Positions 55,280 through 64,000 of a stretch of DNA of 64,000 nt are shown here, in pieces (positions within the stretch are counted from its first letter, which is position 1; each line of letters starts with the position of its first letter). Made by a program: the position numbers and the translations under genes. The notes under the pieces are model-generated. The model was not told the origin of the DNA and searched no databases. It was given only the letters and a program-made list of their open reading frames with translations. This stretch comes from Owenia fusiformis (taxonomy: Eukaryota > Annelida > Polychaeta > Sabellida > Oweniidae): NCBI GenBank assembly GCA_903813345.2, contig CAIIXF020000069.1:64001-128000 (forward strand), written 5' to 3'.

Positions 55280-55522
55280 ATGCTGAAATTATTACTACGC
55301 ACTTTTTTAAAAACCGGTAAACAACAGTGGGTTTATAACGTCGGCCTTCTAGCTGATAAGTTTCTTGCATATCAGTATTTGGATCAAGTTCCTGAGAACG
55401 CCAGGGGGCTTGGTTTAAGTTATTTTCCAATAGTCATCGACATTTTATTTGAAAATTCGGAGTATAGGAATAACCTCATTTCTAGGCAACATAATGAAAT
55501 ATTTGCACAATGGCACCAATGA
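55280..55522 (+). CDS. Hypothetical 80-residue ORF in the duplicated unit, copy 1
   Basis: MLKLLLRTFLKTGKQQWVYN, VGLLADKFLAYQYLDQVPEN, then GLSYFPIVIDILFENSEYRN and LISRQHNEIFAQWHQ. Balanced composition, an N-terminal hydrophobic-basic stretch, no cysteine, no recognised domain. The same DNA is open on the minus strand for 74 codons, so coding status is uncertain. An acceptor-like AACAAGTAG lies just upstream. Confidence 0.3.
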   Translation: MLKLLLRTFLKTGKQQWVYNVGLLADKFLAYQYLDQVPENARGLGLSYFPIVIDILFENSEYRNNLISRQHNEIFAQWHQ

Positions 55523-56154
55523 ATTGTTTTATAACAAGGACCATTTGAATATTTCAAAAGCAATTTAAATGGGCATCAGATTATACTTATAGTCCCCGTG
55601 ATTAATTTGACACGTTTGATCACAATAAATATCTAGAAAAGAACTATACTTATTCTGTTTGACCCATGCAGTCTGTTTCTGTCACGTCATAGCCTTTCTC
55701 TTGAAAGCCCATGGTCTCATACATCGGGTATTTTACCGCATTTGATTACAGACTTGATGTTGCTGTCTAGTCTAGCGATGCCTTCTCTACCCAATCACAC
55801 AAATTGGCGTGATCGTGCGATTGCTGTATTACTTGATTACTTGGGATTTAATATCTCTATTCTTTATAATTTGCAATTTTGGTTTTAAACTCAAATTACT
55901 TATAAACCTTTGACCAAACCTATGTTTTATCATAAGTTTTCCATTTCCAAATATATTGACAAAAGGTGCAAGACTCGGTATGTTTTAGTTGATAATTCGA
56001 CATGTCAGACATGTCAGAGCAATATGCTTAAGTAAAACTTTAATGCCTAATTATTGTATTTCTGCGAAATATGTTCATGTCTGTAGCCAGAATTTCTCAA
56101 GTTAGATTCTCTTTTTGTTAAAAGCTTATATAGCTCATTTTTACCAAACATCAC

Positions 56155-56355
56155 AGGCCCGTAGCCAGAATTTTTCAAGGGGGGTTCACTTTTCCCAAAA
56201 ATTCTAGGGGGGGTCACTTTGGCATATTTGGCCAAAAAAGGGTCAGAATGGTGAAAAACTGCATGATTTTGAAAGAAATTTTGGCCAGGGGGGGGGGGTT
56301 CGCCCGAACCCCCCGAACCCCCCGACCCCCCCCCCCCCCTCGCTAGGGGCCTGCA
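56155..56355. mobile_element. G/C-tract MITE-like sequence (second copy 58978-59165)
   Basis: Begins GGCCCGTAGCCAGAATTTTT and ends GCTAGGGGCC, with internal runs of G (about 56286-56297) and C (about 56325-56338) around GGTTCGCCCGAACC. In the third unit the C-run is clearly shorter. The repeat of GAACCCCC is what gives Gly-rich minus-strand frames. Confidence 0.65.
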
Positions 56356-56658
56356 TATGTATATGAAATTCCTGTCCACCCCAATAATGCAAAAACATGC
56401 ATCATTTAGTGTATTCTGAAGTACATTCTAAATAAATTAACACATGAGTTTTTTCATAGAGTCCAACCTCCTATTTATTAAAAGATCTAACTTTCGCTCA
56501 ATAAAGCATTTTAGATACCATTACGGATCGGTAAACCTTAGAAAGTATTAAAGGGTTTAAACCACCATTCCTCCTTCTGGCCTCCTCTTGCCCCAAAAGT
56601 TATCGATTGAAAAATTATAATTTTCTTTTAATTGATTCTATTGATTCAAACACGTTCA

Positions 56659-56808
56659 CACGCCCGGTGATCGTGAAAATGGGGCGGAGGGGGGGGGAGC
56701 AGGCAATTTCCGCTAGAAAATTCAACAAATCTGGTAAAATTATTTTTTCAAGACAGAGTTTACGATTGAATTGCAAATTGAATAAGCGCACGGTATGATA
56801 AAATATGC
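56659..56808 (+). repeat. F-family, truncated left end (F4)
   Basis: CACGCCCGGTGATCGTGAAA, GGGCGGAGGGGGGGG, then AATTCAACAAATCTGG; cut at the tandem-duplication junction. Confidence 0.75.
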
Positions 56809-57175
56809 AAATATGAGCATGATTTTCGATACATTATTCAACTTTTGTTAGATCTAAATTAAATCATAAAAAAAATATGCAAATATGAGCATGATTTTCG
56901 ATACATTATTCAACTTTTGTTAGATCTAAATTAAATCATAAAAAAATATATTATTCTATGAATTAATCAGGCAAAGTCGACGTTAAAAAAGCCCCTTTTC
57001 AAACGCATTTTATACCCATTTCCCGTGGTTTTGGGGAGTTGAAAAATACACCAATAGAAAGAGGAGGTACTAATTATTAGAGGCATAATATTTTTATTTT
57101 ATTAAAGTAACATCTTGATTGCTAAACAACGCGTAAAAAACCATGCCCAATCGGGCGTGAACAAGTAGTTCGAAA

Positions 57176-57418
57176 ATGCTGAAATTATTACTACGCACTT
57201 TTTTAAAAACCGGTAAACAACAGTGGGTTTATAACGTCGGCCTTCTAGCTGATAAGTTTCTTGCATATCAGTATTTGGATCAAGTTCCTGAGAACGCCAG
57301 GGGGCTTGGTTTAAGTTATTTTCCAATAGTCATCGACATTTTATTTGAAAATTCGGAGTATAGGAATAACCTCATTTCTAGGCAACATAATGAAATATTT
57401 GCACAATGGCACCAATGA
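57176..57418 (+). CDS. Hypothetical 80-residue ORF, copy 2
   Basis: Identical to the ORF at 55280-55522. A third copy near 58130-58344 lacks the start codon because the duplication junction cuts in after codon 11. Confidence 0.3.
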   Translation: MLKLLLRTFLKTGKQQWVYNVGLLADKFLAYQYLDQVPENARGLGLSYFPIVIDILFENSEYRNNLISRQHNEIFAQWHQ

Positions 57419-59473
57419 ATTGTTTTATAACAAGGACCATTTGAATATTTCAAAAGCAATTTAAATGGGCATCAGATTATACTTATAGTCCCCGTGATTA
57501 ATTTGACACGTTTGATCACAATAAATATCTAGAAAAGAACTATACTTATTCTGTTTGACCCATGCAGTCTGTTTCTGTCACGTCATAGCCTTTCTCTTGA
57601 AAGCCCATGGTCTCATACATCGGGTATTTTACCGCATTTGATTACAGACTTGATGTTGCTGTCTAGTCTAGCGATGCCTTCTCTACCCAATCACACAAAT
57701 TGGCGTGATCGTGCGATTGCTGTATTACTTGATTACTTGGGATTTAATATCTCTATTCTTTATAATTTGCAATTTTGGTTTTAAACTCAAATTACTTAAA
57801 AACCTTTGACCAAACCTATGTTTTATCATAAGTTTTCCATTTCCAAATATATTGACAAAAGGTGCAAGACTCGGTATGTTTTAGTTGATAATTCGACATG
57901 TCAGACATGTCAGAGCAATATGCTTAAGTAAAACTTTAATGCCTAATTATTGTATTTCTGCGAAATATGTTCATGTCTGTAGCCAGAATTTCTCAAGTTA
58001 GATTCTCTTTTTGTTAAAAGCTTATATAGCTCATTTTTACCAAACATCACAGGCCCGTAGCCAGAATTTTTCAAGGGGGGTTCACTTTTCCCAAAAATTC
58101 TAGGGGGGGTCACTTTGGCATATTTTTTTTAAAAACCGGTAAACAACAGTGGGTTTATAACGTCGGCCTTCTAGCTGATAAGTTTCTTGCATATCAGTAT
58201 TTGGATCAAGTTCCTGAGAACGCCAGGGGGCTTGGTTTAAGTTATTTTCCAATAGTCATCGACATTTTATTTGAAAATTCGGAGTATAGGAATAACCTCA
58301 TTTCTAGGCAACATAATGAAATATTTGCACAATGGCACCAATGAATTGTTTTATAACAAGGACCATTTGAATATTTCAAAAGCAATTTAAATGGGCATCA
58401 GATTATACTTATAGTCCCCGTGATTAATTTGACACGTTTGATCACAATAAATATCTAGAAAAGAACTATACTTATTCTGTTTGACCCATGCAGTCTGTTT
58501 CTGTCACGTCATAGCCTTTCTCTTGAAAGCCCATGGTCTCATACATCGGGTATTTTACCGCATTTGATTACAGACTTGATGTTGCTGTCTAGTCTAGCGA
58601 TGCCTTCTCTACCCAATCACACAAATTGGCGTGATCGTGCGATTGCTGTATTACTTGATTACTTGGGATTTAATATCTCTATTCTTTATAATTTGCAATT
58701 TTGGTTTTAAACTCAAATTACTTATAAACCTTTGACCAAACCTATGTTTTATCATAAGTTTTCCATTTCCAAATATATTGACAAAAGGTGCAAGACTCGG
58801 TATGTTTTAGTTGATAATTCGACATGTCAGACATGTCAGAGCAATATGCTTAAGTAAAACTTTAATGCCTAATTATTGTATTTCTGCGAAATATGTTCAT
58901 GTCTGTAGCCAGAATTTCTCAAGTTAGATTCTCTTTTTGTTAAAAGCTTATATAGCTCATTTTTACCAAACATCACAGGCCCGTAGCCAGAATTTTTCAA
59001 GGGGGGTTCACTTTTCCCAAAAATTCTAGGGGGGTCACTTTGGCATATTTGGCCAAAAAAGGGTCAGAATGGTGAAAAACTGCATGATTTTGAAAGAAAT
59101 TTTGGCCAGGGGGGGGGGTTCGCCCGAACCCCCCGAACCCCCCGACCCCCCCCCTCGCTAGGGGCCTGCATATGTATATGAAATTCCTGTCCACCCCAAT
59201 AATGCAAAAACATGCATCATTTAGTGTATTCTGAAGTACATTCTAAATAAATTAACACATGAGTTTTTTCATAGAGTCCAACCTCCTATTTATTAAAAGA
59301 TCTAACTTTCGCTCAATAAAGCATTTTAGATACCATTACGGATCGGTAAACCTTAGAAAGTATTAAAGGGTTTAAACCACCATTCCTCCTTCTGGCCTCC
59401 TCTTGCCCCAAAAGTTATCGATTGAAAAATTATAATTTTCTTTTAATTGATTCTATTGATTCAAACACGTTCA

Positions 59474-60484
59474 CACGCCCGGTGATCGTGAAAATGGGGC
59501 GGAGGGGGGGGGGGAGCAGGCAATTTCCGCTAGAAAATTCAACAAATCTGGTAAAATTATTTTTTCAAGACAGAGTTTACGATTGAATTGCAAATTGAAT
59601 AAGCGCACGGTATGATAAAATATGCTAGGTATTCTAGGATTATTTTTCAACCGATACTCTATTAAAAAAGGCGCAACGCAACCAACGTGCAAAAGTCAAA
59701 GTTTTTGCTATAAATCAAGCAACAATGGACTACACGACCTGTAATAAATACTTGTAAGTGATGTTATCATAACTAAATTAATGACATTGCTGAATTTATA
59801 AAATAAGTTTCCATACGTAAAATAAAAAATAATCGAAAATAATTAAAATGGGACGGAGGGGGGGGGGAGGGGACGGAGGGGGGTGGTAATAATTCTATAA
59901 AGTGATACAACTTCACACAAATTCTTGTATTTGAAAAATGAACTCATTAACTTAGTAAGAAACTGGATGATATACCCCTGGAGACTGAAAATTGGGGACA
60001 TTTGGAGTAAAATGACTTAAAGTCGCGAAACATCTCTAATCATGTCTTATATACATATTGCCCCCCCCCCTCCGTCCCCCCCCCCTCCGTCCCAAATTCA
60101 TTATTTTCGATTATATTTTATTTCACATATGGAAACTTATTTTATAAATTCAGCAATGACATTAATTTAGTTATGATAACATCACTTACAAGTATTTATT
60201 ACAGGTCGTCCAGACCATTGTTGCTTGATTTATAGCAAAAACGTTGATTTGTGCCTGTTGATGGCCTTGCGCCTTTTTTAATAGATCTCATACCTTAGAT
60301 GCGTATCGTTTCAGAAAAAATCCCAGAAAACCTAACATATTCTACCATACCATGCGCCTATCCACTAAGCAATTCAAAAGTAAACTTTTTCTTGAAAAAA
60401 TAAATCTTCCAGATTTGTTGAATTTCCTAGCAGAAATTGCCTGCTCCCCCCCCCTCCGTCCCATATTCACGATCACCGGGCGTG
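59474..60484. mobile_element. F-family fold-back, complete copy (F5)
   Basis: Ends CACGCCCGGTGATCGTGAAA and TTCACGATCACCGGGCGTG. Arms of about 370 bp; loop side flanked by GGGACGGAGGGGGGGGGAGG (59850-59885) and CCCCCCCCCCTCCGTCCCCC (60061-60090), inverted to each other. It is the parent of the truncated F4. Confidence 0.85.
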
Positions 60485-61077
60485 GTTCAGTGCCGAGAAA
60501 TCACTGAATAGGATTTTGAATTGGTAAAAGTTTATGCTTGAGGCCTCACCCCTCTTATAATGTTTTCCCTTTCTCATACAAAATATAAAACCAATTAAAA
60601 AACAAAAATAGGGTAATATTTGCTGCAAAAAATTGAAGAGTTTATTCATTTTACTAAAAAACGCACCGACTCCCTTAAAAGTGCCTGGCGGGACTGAGGA
60701 GTGATTATATGCCGAAGTGCTATAAATTGCCAAATATAGATTAACAATGCAACATGTAACATGTGTACAAAAGCGATATGATTGACCCGAAACCCGAAGA
60801 CATTCATATTCATTACTAAATAACAAACCTAAGTTTGGAAAAGAATGAAAATGGTCAAAAAATAAGCTAAATGTACAATGTGAACGAATGAAAATTATCA
60901 AAAAGCAAGCTAAATATTCAGATGTATCTTCATTTTTCCAAATAACAGTTCAAACGAGGCCGTAAATAAGTCATGCCAAGGAGAAACCATTTTTCAATTT
61001 AAAACTGAAAAGTAAGTACCATCCATGTACTTATTATGCCAAACAAAATGTCAGTTTTATTGGGCAAAACAATTTAG
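60485..61077. other. No recognised gene
   Basis: A 142-codon minus-strand frame (60901-60473) starts in AT-rich DNA and runs into the end of F5; it shows no motif and its length is within chance for this composition over 64 kb, so it is not called. Confidence 0.4.
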
Positions 61078-61624
61078 AACTAGAAAAACAGCAACTCCAC
61101 GGAGTAACAAATCCCACCGAACAAAACATATTTTGATTAAAAGTGGCCATCTTGAAGATTCTTTCTTGAATATAGCTTGTTTGTCTCTAGGCATCAACAT
61201 ATAAAATGAAAACCATATCCGTCGATTAGCATTTGAGTTATCAAAGATGACACTCCTTTTGCGAGCAATGGCAGCCATTTTGAAAATTTGATCCAGATAT
61301 ACTTCCTCGCTGTCTGTTTGTCTGTTTATTATATAATAAAATGAATATCAAATTTCAAATGCTGATGCCTGGGGACAATTGATCACTGCTCAAGAAGAAT
61401 TTTTCAAGATTGCAGCTCAATTTTCAAAATGGCCGAATTTTTTTTTTGGTTTCCATTGTTAATGGAACATTTGATGTGGTAATGATTTATTGCAATGAGA
61501 GTTCTGCTCAAGAAAGTATTAACTAATGGCATCGCGTTACATCAAAATATATTTTGTTCAGTAGGTTTTGCTACTCCGCTGCGGTTGGATTGGCTACTCC
61601 GTGTAGTTCCTATTTTTCTAGTTT
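61078..61624. repeat. Inverted repeat pair (small fold-back)
   Basis: AACTAGAAAAACAGCAACTC then CACGGAGTAACAAATCC near 61078 mirrored by GGATTGGCTACTCCGTGTAG then TTCCTATTTTTCTAGTTT near 61590; the right arm has an extra GCTACTCCGC unit. AACAAAA(C/T)ATATTTTGAT is shared further in. Confidence 0.65.
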
Positions 61625-61714
61625 CACAATAGGAGATATGGTTAAATTCTGTGTCAAAAGTTTACGTACATAATCTCGTAATTTGGGTGCATGAAAGTGC
61701 ACAATTTCTATGCC

Positions 61715-61815
61715 CTCCATTCCGGACGCTTTTAATATATTCCAGACACTCTAAAAACGAACGCTCTCAATTTCGGACGCTTATGATCTATTCCAGACGC
61801 AATTAAACTATTCCC
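61715..61815. repeat. Irregular tandem repeat TTCCGGACGC
   Basis: Variants of (T)TTCC(G/A)GACGCT recur every 15-25 bp (CATTCCGGACGC, TATTCCAGACAC, ATTTCGGACGC, TATTCCAGACGC, TATTCCCGACGC). Confidence 0.65.
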
Positions 61816-61910
61816 GACGCTCTATGTTCTGAGATCATCCGGGCTGATGGGCATCAATCTATCGGGTCAAAGATTAGAGTCAGAAAATCAGTATTGGACT
61901 TTTTGGTCAA

Positions 61911-62105
61911 CAAAAACTTGACGGTGGTCGCCACGACTTCTTTAAGTAAAGGACAGCAATAATCGCGTCCATATTTTTGTCAACAAAAACTGGACAGTCG
62001 ATCGCCACGACATCTTTTAATAAAGGGCTGCAATAATTGCGTCCATATTTTTGGTCTACAAAAACTGGACAGTCGAACATCACGACATCTTTTGATAAAT
62101 GGCGG
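61911..62105. repeat. About 75-bp tandem repeat, 2.6 units
   Basis: Unit AAAAACTGGACAGTCGATCG then CCACGACATCTTTTAATAAA then GGGCTGCAATAATTGCGTCC. This accounts for the repeated DCPVFVD... frame of 131 codons on the minus strand, which is not called. Confidence 0.8.
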
Positions 62106-63293
62106 GAAGTACCGGAAAAAATATGGACCCGATTTTTTAACGTACGGAATTTCTTAACGTACGGAAATCGGGTACCGGAATTCATATTGGGTACGTCAAT
62201 ATCACGCATAACGGAAATACGGGACAGATAAGAGTAATGTGGTACCAGATAAAATTTGGAGACCGAAAAATAAAGTTCGGTCACCCAATTTTGAACAGGC
62301 ACCTAATACCGGAATATCCACTAAATATGCCAGGAATATAAAATATGGACGGATTTTTTTTTATTGGTGCACCAAAACATGTATAACGGTCACTTGGATG
62401 ATCTGGTTCCAACATTTGGACGTAAGCTTTCCAGATATGAAGTAATGTATGTTTGTCGTATGAAAGGAAACTTGAAAAACATGCTACAATTACCGACAAT
62501 TCAATACACCAATCTTCTTATTTATGATAACAAGATATTTTTTATTCGATTATTATAGAGGTTAAATGTCCACAGGTTTATTAACCAAACTGCCATGTCC
62601 AGTGTATGCTTGTATTCCATATAATCTAAAGCCAGTGGAAGTTTAACAGACGTGGACTTAAGAAATATATTTCTTATTGACAATCAAAGCAGTCAAAATA
62701 AATTTGGAAATATTCAATAATTATCAATCCTAAAACAACACAATTCAAACATTCCGTCATCTTGAGCCTTTTCACACAGGCATGACGATGACATTTCAAT
62801 TGTGAATAAGTCTCGTCTTGTACGACACCAGTTTCTATCAATGCGCCTCTTTCCTACGCACCCGCATACAACACACCGGGAACCATGACAATGGTACAGG
62901 CAGATATCTCAGCAACTATTTTGAAATGTTTGGAAAAGCGCCGAAATTAGCGTTGCACTTCGGTCTTTTCTCATTTCTTTGGTTTTATTGACGCTCAATC
63001 GGTCAGTAAACCCACCAACATCTCCTATTAATACATGTATCGAATATTGTTGACAATAGAATTATGGAAGAAATGGTATTGAATGCATGATATGTAATTG
63101 TTACACACAATTTTGTTTTGAGTTACAATTATACAGTTTTATATACAATATGAACTAAAACAATTCATGATGAATCTGATAAGTTAGATATGAACAAATA
63201 ATATTCAGAATCTCTTAGCTCCAGCTAGGCTAAGCTAGGATAAATATACAGGGTGGGCTAAAAAATGATTTATCTTTAACATGATACGTAATA
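62106..63293. other. No recognised gene
   Basis: CGTACGGAAT repeats near 62140-62165; a lone transposon-end-like CAGGGTGGGCTAAAAAATGA at 63249. Otherwise AT-rich and non-coding. Confidence 0.45.
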
Positions 63294-63881
63294 CAGGATG
63301 ACCCTAAAAATGCAACCCTCCTTTTCTTCAATATTTTTCTCAAATGGAGGTTAATGGCTCTGAAATCTGGCACACACAGACTTTGTTCAATGTGGGATCC
63401 TCTGGCAACGTTTTAATAATCATAGTCTTATATTGATAGAGTTATGTTTTAAATATGCTCCAGATGTCGTCAATTTCGCTGAAAACAAACTTGCAATGTT
63501 AAAGCAAAACTGTTCATAGCACGGATGCATTCTTCCCCATGGGCATGGCTCAGATTTTTGCAGCCATTGCTGGTTAGAGTTTTGCAATTGTGGTAGGGTT
63601 AGTTTCATACACATTATACTTTAAATAACCCCATAAATAGAAGTCAGGGGCATTAAGATCAAGACTGTGGGATGACCATGGGTTCTCCGTCCTAGGAGAG
63701 ATAATCTTCTCATAAAAATGACTAGTGAGCCAGGCTATGCTATCATTAGAAGTGTGAGGAGTAGCTCCATCTTTCTAGAACCACTGTTCTTGTATGATCT
63801 TGATTACTAAAACTTTGCCAAAGGATCCAACATTGATCCCATATTAAAGAAATGGAGGGTTGCATTTTTTGGGCCACCCTG
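63294..63881 (-). mobile_element. Tc1/mariner deletion derivative with D-41-D-like transposase remnant
   Basis: Ends CAGGATGACCCTAAAAATGC then AACCCTCC and CAGGGTGGCCCAAAAAATGC then AACCCTCC (as reverse complement), with TA at 63292-63293 and 63882-63883. On the minus strand (about 63785-63585) it reads KDGATPHTSNDSIAWL, then SLDLNAPDFYLWGYLKYNVY, ETNPTTIAKL. In this reading 41 residues lie between the two aspartates (KDGATPH and APDFYLWG), which resembles the DD41D group. N-terminal two-thirds absent; 588 bp. Confidence 0.75.
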
Positions 63882-64000
63882 TACATGGAATGATTTTAAT
63901 ATATCATCTGAAATTCATCTTTAAACGTGGACATTGCCCCCATACCGTATTCATTGTATTTATACATTCTGTAGGCATTTACAATTAGATTATGTTATCA

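Larger units (their letters stand above)
54989..59640. repeat. Recent tandem duplication, three partial copies of a 1.9-kb unit
   Basis: Copy 1 54989-56808; a 72-bp extra start at 56813-56884; copy 2 56885-58126; copy 3 58127-59640. Offsets are 1,896 bp (copy 1 to 2) and 2,822 bp (copy 1 to 3). Copies differ only at isolated bases (for example ACTTATAAACC/ACTTAAAAACC) and in the length of poly-G and poly-C runs. Copy 2 breaks at CTTTGGCATATT and copy 3 enters in mid-unit at TTTTTAAAAACCGG. Either a very young rearrangement or an assembly artefact. Confidence 0.9.

Noticed and set aside
60473-60901. 142-codon minus-strand ORF
   Set aside because: No motif, starts in AT-rich DNA and ends in a transposon terminus; an ORF of this length is within chance for AT-rich DNA over 64 kb.
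61907-62302. 131-codon minus-strand ORF with DCPVFVD repeats
   Set aside because: Explained by the 75-bp tandem repeat; remainder shows no protein features.

Overview
This is eukaryotic, almost certainly animal, DNA. It is AT-rich and gene-poor, contains spliceosomal introns, and is dominated by decayed transposable elements: Tc1/mariner, PIF/Harbinger-like, a Ty3/gypsy-like LTR remnant, jockey/CR1-type LINEs and many fold-back elements. The only convincing host genes encode type II membrane proteins of glycan metabolism (a LicD/fukutin-like protein and a PF03407-type glycosyltransferase). Both families are often multicopy in lophotrochozoans (molluscs, annelids, brachiopods), so an invertebrate of that kind is my best guess, but the sequence does not prove the phylum. 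There is no rRNA, no well-folded tRNA gene, no CRISPR array and no bacterial operon.

Layout. 1-0.5 kb: a 26-bp tandem array, then a mariner scrap. 2.0-3.0 kb: a LicD-like gene with a 132-bp in-frame internal duplication. 3.2-7.3 kb: two mariner deletion derivatives with TA target duplications, and a fold-back repeat. 7.3-14.0 kb: mostly AT-rich repeat sea with a degenerate Harbinger-like relic and an AATCGGGA-rich element. 14.2-20.9 kb: a composite with long inverted arms enclosing a nearly complete DD34D mariner transposase that contains a 112-bp spliceosomal-type intron; a gypsy gag/LTR remnant and a Tc1-like element are nested here. 21.2-24.2 kb: the densest host-like region, with the last two exons of an unrecognised plus-strand gene, the glycosyltransferase on the minus strand, and a short secreted-peptide ORF reading away from it.

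24.3-29.1 kb: a 4.8-kb fold-back element containing a separate MITE packed with GAACG motifs. 31-39.3 kb: a LINE RT fragment, then a 7.5-kb fold-back with about 1.17-kb arms. Each arm carries two divergent tRNA-like Pol III units (A box, B box, T5 terminator). Its loop holds further fold-backs. 39.8-42.7 kb: three more palindromic elements, including two transposase ends arranged back to back. 43-47 kb: no recognisable genes. 47.2-52 kb: two LINE remnants, one split by a 590-bp TIR element that carries a class-II tRNA-like sequence.

52.3-60.5 kb: a fold-back family here called F (ends ACGCCCGGTGATCG), one copy split by a 2.18-kb TIR element with internal tandem repeats, followed by a very recent three-copy tandem duplication (1.9-kb unit). 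60.5-64 kb: small tandem repeats and a mariner derivative with a D-41-D-like spacing. The genes do not form an operon-like system. The main themes are two glycan-modifying membrane enzymes in a repeat-rich region, and repeated production of fold-back DNA from transposon ends.
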